From Vibrio barjaei (GTDB lineage: Bacteria; Pseudomonadota; Gammaproteobacteria; Enterobacterales; Vibrionaceae): 33,471 bases of DNA. Below are positions 20,702 through 31,900 of the stretch, piece by piece. A program made the position numbers and the translations under genes. Position 1 is the stretch's first letter, and each line of letters begins with the position of its first letter. The notes beneath the pieces are model-generated. The model ran no database searches. It worked only from the letters and a program-made list of their open reading frames with translations, and was not told where the DNA came from. The stretch lies in NCBI RefSeq assembly GCF_001639065.2, contig NZ_LQXO02000062.1:1-33471 (forward strand), written 5' to 3'.

Positions 20702-22471
20702 TTATTTACCGATCGCCACTCCTTCGCGTCTTGGATCTGCGGCACCTTCTAAACCTGTTTCAGTAATTCGTATTGCGTGTAGACCAGAGTTAAGATCCCT
20801 CTTATTAACGCTATAGCCCATGGCTTCGAATTGTTGTGCATAGTCCGCCAGAGGCGTATTTATTTCAACATCCATGGCACCGAAACGGTTAATCATGCGC
20901 GGTTGGTCAATGGCTTGTTGAATGTCCATTCCCCAGTCCACGTGTGCAATAATGCTCTGTGCCACATAACCAATTATTCTGCTGCCGCCGGGAGAGCCGA
21001 TAGCAAGGTAAGGCTTATCGTCATGCATAACGATAGTCGGTGCCATCGAAGAGCGTGGGCGTTTATTCGCTTCAACTCGGTTTGCCACAGGTTTGCCGTC
21101 TTTGCTGGCCACAAATGAAAAGTCGGTCAGCTCATTATTTAATAAGAATCCTGCCGCCATGACACGCGACCCGAATACGTTTTCAATGGAGGAGGTCATG
21201 GATATCACATTGCCTTGCGAGTCCACAATATTGAAGTGCGTTGTAGACGGAAGTTCTATGGCTTGATCTTGCGCCAGTTGAACAGTTTTTACTGCGGGTG
21301 GTGAGCCAGCGGATACTTTTTGTAGCGCTTCGTTTGGCGTGATGAGCGCGCTTCTTTCAGCGATATACTTTTGATCCAGCAATCCCTTCACTGGCACATC
21401 GAAGAAATCGCTATCGGCCATGTATAGACCGCGGTCAGCAAATGCGAGTCTTGAAGCTTCAGCTAAAATTTGCCAACTGGTTGGGTTATTACTTCCTAGC
21501 TCATTCAATTTGAAAGGTTCGGTTAACATTAGAATCTGCCCCAGTGTTAGCGCGCCACTACTTGGAGGGCCCATGCCGCAAACATCGTATTGCTTATATG
21601 GGGCGCAGACGGCTTGTCGATTCTTTACTTGATAGTTAGCAAGATCGGCCAGTGAAAGTTTGCCTGGATTACTTGCTGCTTCTTTTTGAACGGCGTTGAC
21701 CATCGCTGTGGCAACGGATCCTTTATAAAAACCGTCGCTACCTTTTTCTGCAATGGTTCTTAAGGTTTGTGCGTAGTCAGGATTTTTTAGCAAGGTTCCT
21801 TGTGTCTTTGGGGTGCCGTCCTTGTTGAGGAAATAAGCGGCTGTTGTTGGGTGTCTAGCAAGAAAATCGACATCATTCTCAATGAGCATTGACAGTCTTT
21901 CGCTGATAGTAAAACCTTGCTCGGCTTTCTGAGCGATAGGCAACACCACTTCATCCCAATCAAGAGCACCGTATTTCTGATGAACGTCCCAAAGCAGTTT
22001 GACCGTGCCAGGTGTGCCCACCGAACGACCACCTACTACGGCATCATAGAACTTAAGAGGTTTTCCCTTCTCATCAAGAAATAGATCACCATTGGCTGCT
22101 GATGGTGCTGTTTCTCTGCCATCATAGGTGGTTAGCTGTTGTTTGTTCGCGTCCCAGTAGACAAGAAATGAGCCTCCGCCAATGCCACTTGATTGTGGCT
22201 CGACTAAACCCAACATCAGCTGCACGGCAACCATGGCATCAACGGCGTTGCCACCGCGAGCTAGAACCTCAGCGCCAACTTGTGTCGCTTCGGGGTTCGC
22301 TGCGGTTACCATCCAGTCCTTTGCTTTGACGAGTTGTTTGTCACTCGTTCCTGTTGCCATTTCTGGTGCAAAGGCATCCGCCGCTTGTTGCGAAGCGTAT
22401 GCACTGGATGACGTGAGTATGGCACTAATTGTAATTGCAATTAGTCGAGAAGTGGGCGCTTTAACTGACAT
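20702..22471 (-). CDS. ggt: Gamma-glutamyltransferase (periplasmic)
   Basis: The 589-residue precursor has a signal peptide (about 1-26, ending AYA). It should be cut into large and small subunits just before the nucleophile T410 in ELPS-T-T-H-F-N-I-V-D. Substrate-binding marks are intact: DGRETAP (R119), NNELTDFS (N445, D450) and GSPGGSR (492-498). The enzyme transfers the gamma-glutamyl group of glutathione to water or amino acids, so the cell can use extracellular glutathione as a Cys/Glu source. The full length, sequence close to consensus and AAGGAAG just before the ATG suggest a functional chromosomal gene. It is oriented against the cassette genes and marks the end of the accessory region. 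Confidence 0.95.
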   Translation of the reverse strand: MSVKAPTSRLIAITISAILTSSSAYASQQAADAFAPEMATGTSDKQLVKAKDWMVTAANPEATQVGAEVLARGGNAVDAMVAVQLMLGLVEPQSSGIGGGSFLVYWDANKQQLTTYDGRETAPSAANGDLFLDEKGKPLKFYDAVVGGRSVGTPGTVKLLWDVHQKYGALDWDEVVLPIAQKAEQGFTISERLSMLIENDVDFLARHPTTAAYFLNKDGTPKTQGTLLKNPDYAQTLRTIAEKGSDGFYKGSVATAMVNAVQKEAASNPGKLSLADLANYQVKNRQAVCAPYKQYDVCGMGPPSSGALTLGQILMLTEPFKLNELGSNNPTSWQILAEASRLAFADRGLYMADSDFFDVPVKGLLDQKYIAERSALITPNEALQKVSAGSPPAVKTVQLAQDQAIELPSTTHFNIVDSQGNVISMTSSIENVFGSRVMAAGFLLNNELTDFSFVASKDGKPVANRVEANKRPRSSMAPTIVMHDDKPYLAIGSPGGSRIIGYVAQSIIAHVDWGMDIQQAIDQPRMINRFGAMDVEINTPLADYAQQFEAMGYSVNKRDLNSGLHAIRITETGLEGAADPRREGVAIGK

Positions 22472-22675
22472 CTGACTTCCTTATAATAGTGGGTTTAATT
22501 ACCTGTTAATACAGTCTTTTTTACGTTCCTGAAAAAGATAATTCCTAATTCTAGTCTATTTATGTGCACTTGCTTCCGAAACTTACGCTGCAGAATTGAA
22601 GCCAAATAACACTGCTGTCATTTTCAATGATTATTGTTTTTATGTATGGGTCTACGTAACAAAGAGAGGTAAGAA

Positions 22676-22819
22676 ATGCTCTATACAATGAATCGACAAC
22701 TAAGTGATACGACAAAACGGGCTTGTTACTACTTGACGATCGCGGTACTTATTGTCGTTTACATTAGCTTGATTTGTTTTGCTGACTTAGACCAACTTGT
22801 TATGAAACTCTTGTTTTGA
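22676..22819 (+). CDS. 47-residue single-pass membrane peptide upstream of the giant adhesin
   Basis: A short frame with a good ribosome site (GAGAGGTAAGAA) encodes a polar head (MLYTMNRQLSDTTKRA) and one membrane helix at about 18-36 (YYLTIAVLIVVYISLICFA), then a short acidic tail. It lies between ggt and the giant repeat gene and reads in the same direction as the latter, 99 nt upstream. Function is unknown. It could be chance, since it is short, but the ribosome site and clean amphipathic plan favour a gene. Confidence 0.5.
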   Translation: MLYTMNRQLSDTTKRACYYLTIAVLIVVYISLICFADLDQLVMKLLF

Positions 22820-22918
22820 TTCCATATAGAAAAATAAGCAAAACAGATAAGAATAATTAGCAAAATCTTCATCCATATCCTTAACTTTATGAAAGAGTTA
22901 GAAGTTAGGAATGGACGA

Positions 22919-25900
22919 ATGACGGATAAAAAGAGTGATAAAGCGAAGACCAAAAGCGGCCAGAGTATAAAGGAAACTCTACCTCAAAAGACTGTTAGCC
23001 GTAAGAACCCAAGAAAAAACGAAAAAAAACGTCGCCTTTTTAGTACGTTGCGATACCAAGTCGGTTTGCCACCGGCACTAACTTTTATCTTGCCTTCTCT
23101 TGCAACTAGACATGCAAGTGCTCAAGGTAGTGAAAACTCGTCAAGTCCAACTAATCATCCAACTACAGAAGCTATGCGCCGAGATGAGTCTTCTGGAACC
23201 AATACTCAACACATAGGTACAAGTTCACAAGAGTCAGTGCTTGTAAACGCTGACACAAACGAAGCTAGAAGCTCTCACATAGCACCAAGTGCGAGACTGG
23301 AATTGCACCATTATAAAGTTCACGCATACACAAACCCTCATTTATTGGCAACCAACAAAATTAGTTTATCCTCAGAGCCGACTCCTTCCCCACGTAGTTC
23401 TTCAACTGGCTTTCAAGATCATCTAGACCAATCTTCTTCACAACCGAATGCACCTCAATTTATCAAGCCTGAAATTACCAACCAACTATTGCAGGTCAAA
23501 GAAGATGGGCAACTGGTACATGGTCAGTTAATCGCGACAGATAAAAACACAAATGAAACCATAAGTTTTGCTACCAATACTCAGGTCGATGGTTTAACTC
23601 TGAATCCAGATGGCACTTACACTTTTGATCCGACGGATACCGTTTATCAAAGCTTGAAAGAGGGCGAGATTAAAGAACTCACTGTCCCCGTAACTGTGAC
23701 CGATTCAGTGGGACTGACATCTCATGCAAACTTTGTTATTCAAGTCACGGGTACTAATGACATCCCTAGCGTTAAAGGCCAAGTTTCTGGTCATATTCAA
23801 GAAGACATCAATGTTGACTCCTCAGGCTTACTTACAGTTGCTGGACAAGTTCACGTACATGATATTGATCATGGTGAATCGCACACCTTGGCTGAAGTTA
23901 TAAAAGGGCAGTTTGGGACATTAACTATTGATGACCAAGGGCATTGGCGATATCAAGTCGATAACAGCCTCAATGCCATACAGCAGCTCACTTCTAAACA
24001 ACAGATTACTGAAACCATATCAATCCATACTGCTGACCACACGAGTCAGAATATCCAAGTAGTTATCGGTGGAAGTGATGATAATGCTGTGATTTCTGGG
24101 ATCGACTCTGGTGCAGTCGTAGAAGATTTGCATGTCAAAAATGGCAGTATAAAGACGCAGGGCGACCTAACGATTGTTGATACTGACTTAGGCGAAGCAC
24201 ACTTTGTGTCACAAGTACTTGTTGGTCAATTTGGTAGTTTGAATATTGATGCTAATGGTCATTGGAGCTACGAAGCTAATAATTTACAAGCCGCAATTCA
24301 ACAATTAGGTAAAGGTGATGAGCTACATGAAACGTTTACTGTAGCATCGGTCGATGGAACGACTCATGAAATAAAGATAGAAATTGATGGTGTTAATGAT
24401 TTGCCGGTAATGGCGGGGCAGTCACAGTCGGTTAAAGAAGACGGCGCGGTATTCCATGGTCAAATAGTGGCAACGGATGTTGACCATGATTTGCTGACGT
24501 ATTCTATTTCGAATCCTATTGATGGTTTGTCGTTTAGTCCTGATGGCAGTTACGCCTTCGACCCTAGTCACGCGTCTTATCAGCATCTAGCGGTAGGAGA
24601 TACGTATACAGTCAAAACCACTGTTATTGTCACTGATACAGCTGGTGGGCAAGACCACAAAGAGTTGTCTTTTGTTATTGAAGGAACTAACGATAAGCCG
24701 ACAGTAAGCCCTATAACCGCTCAGTTCCATGAAGACCAGTCTCAACATCTTGATATCAACTTATTATCCCATGCTCAAGATGCGGATGGTGACGCGTTAA
24801 GCGTCGGTAATCTTTTTCAAGTTAAGATGAATGGCCATATAGGCAGGCTTCCTGATGGCTTTGGCATAGTTAATGGCCATTTGCAGGTTGACCCGTCCAG
24901 TTCTACATTCCAGCATCTTGCGCAAGGCGAGATAGCGACATTTGAGTTGAGTTACAAGGTAACGGATAGTCACGGAGCTTCGACGCCGCAAAGTGTCACT
25001 GTAAAAATTGTCGGTACCGATGATAAAGCCCAGCTAGCGTCGAGCTCGATAAATATCGGTGAAGCCGCTGCCGAGCATACTTATCATGGCACATCTATCA
25101 AAGGGTCACTTCAACTGACGGATATCGACACTCACGACAACCCGCAGTTCGTCGATATGATCTATCAATCAAGCTCGAGACTGGGTACCCTCGCACTCCG
25201 TGCAGATGGGCATTACGAGTACTTCCTTTATGGTAACTATATTGGAACTACCAATGCTCAAAAAACAGTTGCTGCATTAAAACCGGGTGAGAGTATCACC
25301 GAGACCTTCAATGTAGAGACCGCCGATGGACAGACAAAACCGGTGACTGTGACGATTCATGGTGAAGAAGATAGCGCTCAGATTGTTGTTAATTACGGTA
25401 CGACAGATAATCACTTACACGAAGACTCGATGACGTCTCCGGCATACCCTACAGAGCTGTTTTCGACCGGTATCGTTAGGGTTATTGACCCTGATCATGA
25501 TGATGATCAATTGAAGCCTCAAACGTTGGTGTCGACTCACGGCGGTCACTTCACGGTGACAGAAACGGGTATGTGGCAATACCATATCGACAACAGCTTG
25601 CCTGTGATTCAGCAGCTAGGTAAGGGAGAAAGTTTCCAAGAGCAATTCACGGTTGAATCGAAAGATGGTTCTGCTCAAAAAGTGATTACCGTTACGGTGC
25701 ACGGTACCAATGATAATCCGGAAGTCTCTTCGACAGTGACTTTACCGTCTGGAAATGAGGATAAGCCTTATATCATCAGCAGTGCCGCCTTGCTTGCCAA
25801 TGCATCGGATGTCGATGCTAACGATGCAGGGCATCTATCAGTGGCCAGCCTTGTCGCGCTCAAGGCCGATGGTTCTTCCGCAGGCACCATTACAGATAAC

Positions 25901-28900
25901 CACAATGGCTCGTTTACATTTACACCAGAACAAAACTATAACGGACAAGTTCACTTTAATTATGAAGTACATGATGGGCATGGTGGAAGCATTGCTACCT
26001 CAGCGAGCTCAGTGCTCAAACCTGTGTCAGATAATGCGCAAATAAGCTACGCATCAACCGACCATCATTTGGCAGGTGTTACAGAAGATAGGGGTTATAT
26101 CGATACCCATGACGAGCTTCAATTTGAAGGCAAACTCGACATCGTCGATCCCGATCAGGGGGAAGCGGAGTTTGATATTAACTATGGTCCGCAAACCTAT
26201 TACGGCATAGGCTATGATACCAAGCTTGGCGGTCATATTTTATTGATGCGTGATGGCCACTATACCTACACGATCCGAGACCATCAGCCCCAAGTTCAAT
26301 CCTTAAACCAAGGTGAAGTGCTTACCGATCAATGCGTTGTTCGAGCGAAAGATGGGACGACGTTTACGATTGAAGTGTCGATTCATGGTACAAATGACGC
26401 GCCCGTGATTAGCCAAGCTGTGATACTTGCACCTGGCGTTGAAGACACGCGAATGACGATTACGACCGCACAGTTGCTGGCAAATGCAACGGATGTGGAT
26501 ACCAACGATAGCGGACAATTGAGTGTTGCAAACTTGTCGGTTGATCATGGAGCAGTTCATATTAACCCGGATGGCACCTTTTCTTTTACACCAGAAAAAG
26601 ACTACAACGGGAAAGTTCATTTTAACTATGACGTCACAGATGCGCATGGCGGGACCACACATACCGGGGCTTCTACCACTCTCTCTGCTACCCCAGACGG
26701 TGCCATTATTTCAGAAGTGACAACTGATCACGTCACTGAAGATGGGTCACATAGCAGACACAATGCAGGGGTAACAACTGAGCTCGCAAATGGAAGACTA
26801 CAAGTTGTGGACCCAGATAGCGGGGAGAATAAATTCCAATACAGCCAGTTTGGTGAATCAGCAGTGCACGATCCGTTTGGTGGTATGTTACGAATTGATA
26901 GCATGGGTAATTGGGGCTACAGCGTTAATAACGCCAATTTGCAACACCTTGCCGAGGGGCAAACTGAAACCGTTGTCTATCGTGTTCATAGCTACGATGG
27001 AACGGCATACGAGTTACACATTCACGTTATCGGCACTAACGATGCGCCAACCATTACTCAAGTCGCGCTGAGCAACGGTACTGAAGATACCCATTACCAA
27101 ATGCAAGCCAGTCAATTTGGATTCCATGATATCGATACTGGCGACACGCTCCATTTCATAGCCATCACAGACCTACCACCAGCAACACAAGGGAAGTTTG
27201 TCCTCGATGGGCACGATATTACCGCCGGGCAACCGATCCCTACAGCAGACATCAGTAAACTTCAATTCATTCCGGCGCAAGATTTCAATGGTGATGTTCA
27301 ATTTAAGTTTACTGTGAATGACGGACATACCGACTCTGCAGAGGCTACCAACACACTTCATATTGATGCGGTTGGAGATAAAGCCGTTATATCAGGTGTT
27401 GATACTGGCGATGTTTATGAAAACAAAAACCCTGATATGTCGCCAGACTTTGCCCAGCCAGGTATGGCGCATTTAACTAATAGTATGATTCATGTTGAGG
27501 GGCAACTAACAATCATCGATCCAGATACCGGCGAGAATAGTTTTGATTCTAAAGGTATTGGTTATACCTATCATGGAAAATATGGCCATTTGATTCTTAA
27601 TACAGATGGTAAATGGTTTTATGGTGTTGCGACCGGCACTGCTGATGTAAATGGAGGATTAACAACAAATGTAGGATCGACGATTGATCAACTTGGTGCA
27701 AATGAGACTCTTACTGATACGATAACGATACAAAGTAAAGACGGTACTACTCATGACATTGTTATCACCATTCATGGCGATAACGACCGTCCGTATTGTT
27801 CTGGTGAGGTGCAACTCAACAGCGGTAAAGAAGATCTTGTTCAAACCATCACTGCATCTGAGCTATTGGCAAACACCGTAGATGTAGATACGAACGACAC
27901 AGGCAAACTGACGATTACCAATCTTCATGCCGATCATGGTTCTATTTTAGATAATCAAGATGGTACCTTCACTTTTACCCCAACCAAAGACTATAACGGT
28001 CAGGTTCATTTCACTTATGACGTGCAAGATGCTCATGGTGGGGTTACTGCTACGGGCGCAACTTTGCAACTTGCTGCGGTATCAGATGCGGCGCAAATTA
28101 TTGCGGCCGGTGTGACTTTAAAAGAAGATCATGTTCTCAGTGGCACTACTTCTCTGCATTCAGAAGGGCAGTTTCATGTTATCGACCCTGATGGCCCTTC
28201 CGAGTCTCAATTTGCCATGGCACCGGGACAGATAACATCTTTCTATAAAGGCTCATTCGGTGGTGACTTACAAATAAACTCCAACGGGAATTATTTCTAT
28301 AACATTGATAATAGTACCGTTGATCAACTAAGAGATGGTGAGCATGTAACAGACCGCTTTACGATAAAAAGTGCAGACGGTACGACGAAAGAAATTGAAT
28401 TTTTGATTCAAGGTACGAGTGATACACCGACGATTACTCGTTCTAGTTTGCACGAGTATTCCTTTGAAGATGGAAGCGTTCTACATGGCAGACTCTATGG
28501 ACTGGATCCAGATAAAGGTGATAAGCAAACTTTAACGTATGAAGCGCTAGGGAGTGCCGCTGGGTTTCATTTAGATCCAGATGGTAGTTATACCTTCGAT
28601 CCATCAAACTCGGCATACCAACACGGTTCATTAACCTATGGGAGTGATTTACAAATCTATGTCCCAGTCAAAGTTACGGATAGTGAGGGCTTGTCGAGTG
28701 TCCACAATATGCGCTTTACTATTATGCCCACCAACGATGCGCCTATTGTCACCAGTTCTGTTTCCATAAGTTCAGGGACGGAAGATCATTCCGTTGTATT
28801 TCATAACAGTGATTTGTTGGCTCATGCCAGTGATGTCGATGATTATGACCGATTGCATGTATCCAACCTTCATGCGGATCATGGTTCGATTACCGATAAC

Positions 28901-31900
28901 CATGATGGGACATTTACCTTCACTCCTGATAGCAACTATAACGGCACTGTTAAATTTAGCTATGATGTGACGGATAACCATGGCGCATCGACGCATACCA
29001 GTGCCTCTATGACGCTGGCTGCTGTGGAAGACAAAACAGAGTTTATTGGTGCTAACCACGGGGTTGCTACAGAAGATACCGGCACAGTTGTTTATCCCCA
29101 TATTATGGACGCCACTGATTGGCAAGCATTGCAGATTACCGATGTTGACAGTGCCAATACTCAGGTAACGGTGGAATTTTCTGGTCATCAGTATACTTGG
29201 GACCTTGGAACCGATCTCGATGTCACAACGCCTTATGGTAAATTCCAATTCCACACCATTACCAGTGGACCGCATCAAGGCGAACATTCTTGGAACTACA
29301 TAGGCGATAACAAAAATAGCGATGTTCAGGGGCTCAAAGCAGGCGAGTCCATACAAGAAACCATCAAGCTTATAGCAAAAGATGGTACAGAATTTCCTAT
29401 TCATGTTGAGGTTAAAGGCACCGAAGATGGCGTGGTGATTGATTCAACGAGCGAACTGGGGCATGTGATTGAAAATGCTCAGACGGGCGCCTCTGTCAGT
29501 GGTCAACTAAATGCTCATGATACCGACATTCACGATCAGGTGCATTGGACGGCAACACCGTCATCTGGAGTCTCGGGCAGTTATGGTACGTTCCATGTCG
29601 ATACGGCAGGACAATGGCATTATGATGTTGATCAGGGCAAAGCGACCCAGTTGGGAACTGGTGACGAGAAGTGGGAATATTTTAATGTCGAGGCAGTGTC
29701 CAGCGATGGAAGCCAGATGACGAAAAGAGTCGCGGTGGTGGTTCATGGGCACAATGACAACCCTACAGTGACGAGCGATGTGTCATTAGCTGCTAGTAAA
29801 GAAGATAAAGTAATAAACCTGACACAAGCAGACTTGCTCGCCCATGCTTCTAATGTCGATACGAATGATCGCGGTTGGTTGCGCGTTGCAAATCTCACGG
29901 CAGACCATGGTCATATAACGACTAACCAAGATGGGTCTTTCACTTTTACACCAGATACAAACTACAACGGAATCGTTCGCTTTAATTACGATGTGACCGA
30001 TCGTCATGGCGGCAGTACTCCAGCTCAAGCCTCTATATCATTACAGGCCGTTAATGACTTACCTTCTGTTCATGGTGATTCTTCAGGCATGGTAACGGAA
30101 GCTGGTATCGACGCTCATGGCGCTGCAGTAGGCAGTGCGTCAGTACAAGGAACGTTGACTGCGACTGACCCAGACTCAGGAGATACGGTAGCGTGGCATG
30201 TCACTCAGCAAAGTGGTACATACGGTCGTCTAACTGTGGATCAACATGGTCAATGGAATTACCAACTTAATGACGCGAGTGCTCCGGTACAGCAGTTAGT
30301 GCAGGGAGCGACGGCTCAAGATACATTTGTCGTGACAGCAACGGATAAATCGGGTACGCCAGTATCACAAACAGTAACCATTGATGTACACGGCAGTAAT
30401 GATGGCGCAAGTATAGATGGCCACACAATGTCTTCGTTAAGCTTGGATTTAACTGAAGACTCCACGACATCGACGTTGAATGGGCATTTACAACTGACAG
30501 ATGTTGATAGTGGTGAGAACCAGTTTGCTCCGTTAACAAAGGCGGCGGGTACATACGGTCACTTAGACCTTGATGCCAATGGTGATTGGACTTATACCTT
30601 GGATAATCAGTTAGCAGCAACGAATGGACTGCATACCGGACAAGTGGTTACCGATCATTTCGTTATTCAGTCTCCCGATGGGACGGCTTCTAAATCTATT
30701 ACTGTGAATGTACATGGTCATGATGATTTGCCGACGTTAACGGTCAATGAAGGTGAGGCTGTAAATAGTTTAGATTTGTTTGCCGGTATTCAGGGACAAG
30801 GTGTGAGTGGCCTTCAGTACTCTACGGATGGCATTCACTACAGCAGTACCCTACCAGAAGGGTTTGTTTTAGATGCAGATGGACATACATTACATGTTGA
30901 TGTTTCTGGTACAGGTTACGACCATCTAGCAACAGGGGTGAAGCAATCTATTTATATCAATTATCAGCTTCAAGAAGGAACTGGCGTGAATCAGCAATCC
31001 GTTTTACAACACGGATTAGTTGAAGTCATCGGGACGAGTGATGCTCCGGTTTTACACCAATTTTCGCCACGGGCTAATCAGTTCTCTGGTCCAGTCAGAG
31101 GCAACTTGCTAACGGGTACAACGGATGTAGACGATGGTGCCCATCTTGTATTAACGGACATTCAATACAAAGAAGGGGGTGGGTATCATACCTTACTTCC
31201 AGGGCAATCACACGATATAGCGGGTGTCGGTACGATTCATATAGAAGCAAATGGTGATTACGTATTTACTCCTGACTCAACATTTACTGGAAACGTTCCG
31301 AGTATGTGGTATCGAGTGACCGATACCACCGATAGCCAAAGCGTAGAGAAACAGAGTACGCTTAATATATCGATTGATCCAAATCATCAACCGACAGTCT
31401 CCGTGTTGTCTGCTAGTTTCAATGAAGATGCTGATCTTGCGATTTCAACGCGCGATTTTGGTTATGCTGACAGTGACTCTGACCCGCTTCACTGGATAAC
31501 GATTACACAGGTTCCAGATGCCAGTCATGGTCATTTAATTGTTGATGGACGAGTGGTTGTCAACGGGAATCTAATACCTGCTAATATGTTGGATAGATTA
31601 ATCTTCAGGCCCGTTACTAATTACAATGGCTCGGCCACATTTAGCTATAAAGCACATGATGGACATTCGTACTCGACAGAGCAGCATGCGCAACTGTCGA
31701 TAACGCCTGTTAATGATGTTCCTACTATCCATTTGACGCCTGTGACACCGGTTAAAGGAACCGTGACCCAAACGGATGTTGATATTGGTGATACTCATCA
31801 ATTTGGAGTAGCGTCGCCTGCGGGTCAATTTGGCACCTTGTCAGTAGACCAAGCAACAGGCGCATACCAATATGTCCCTAACGGCCATATAACGGGAATG

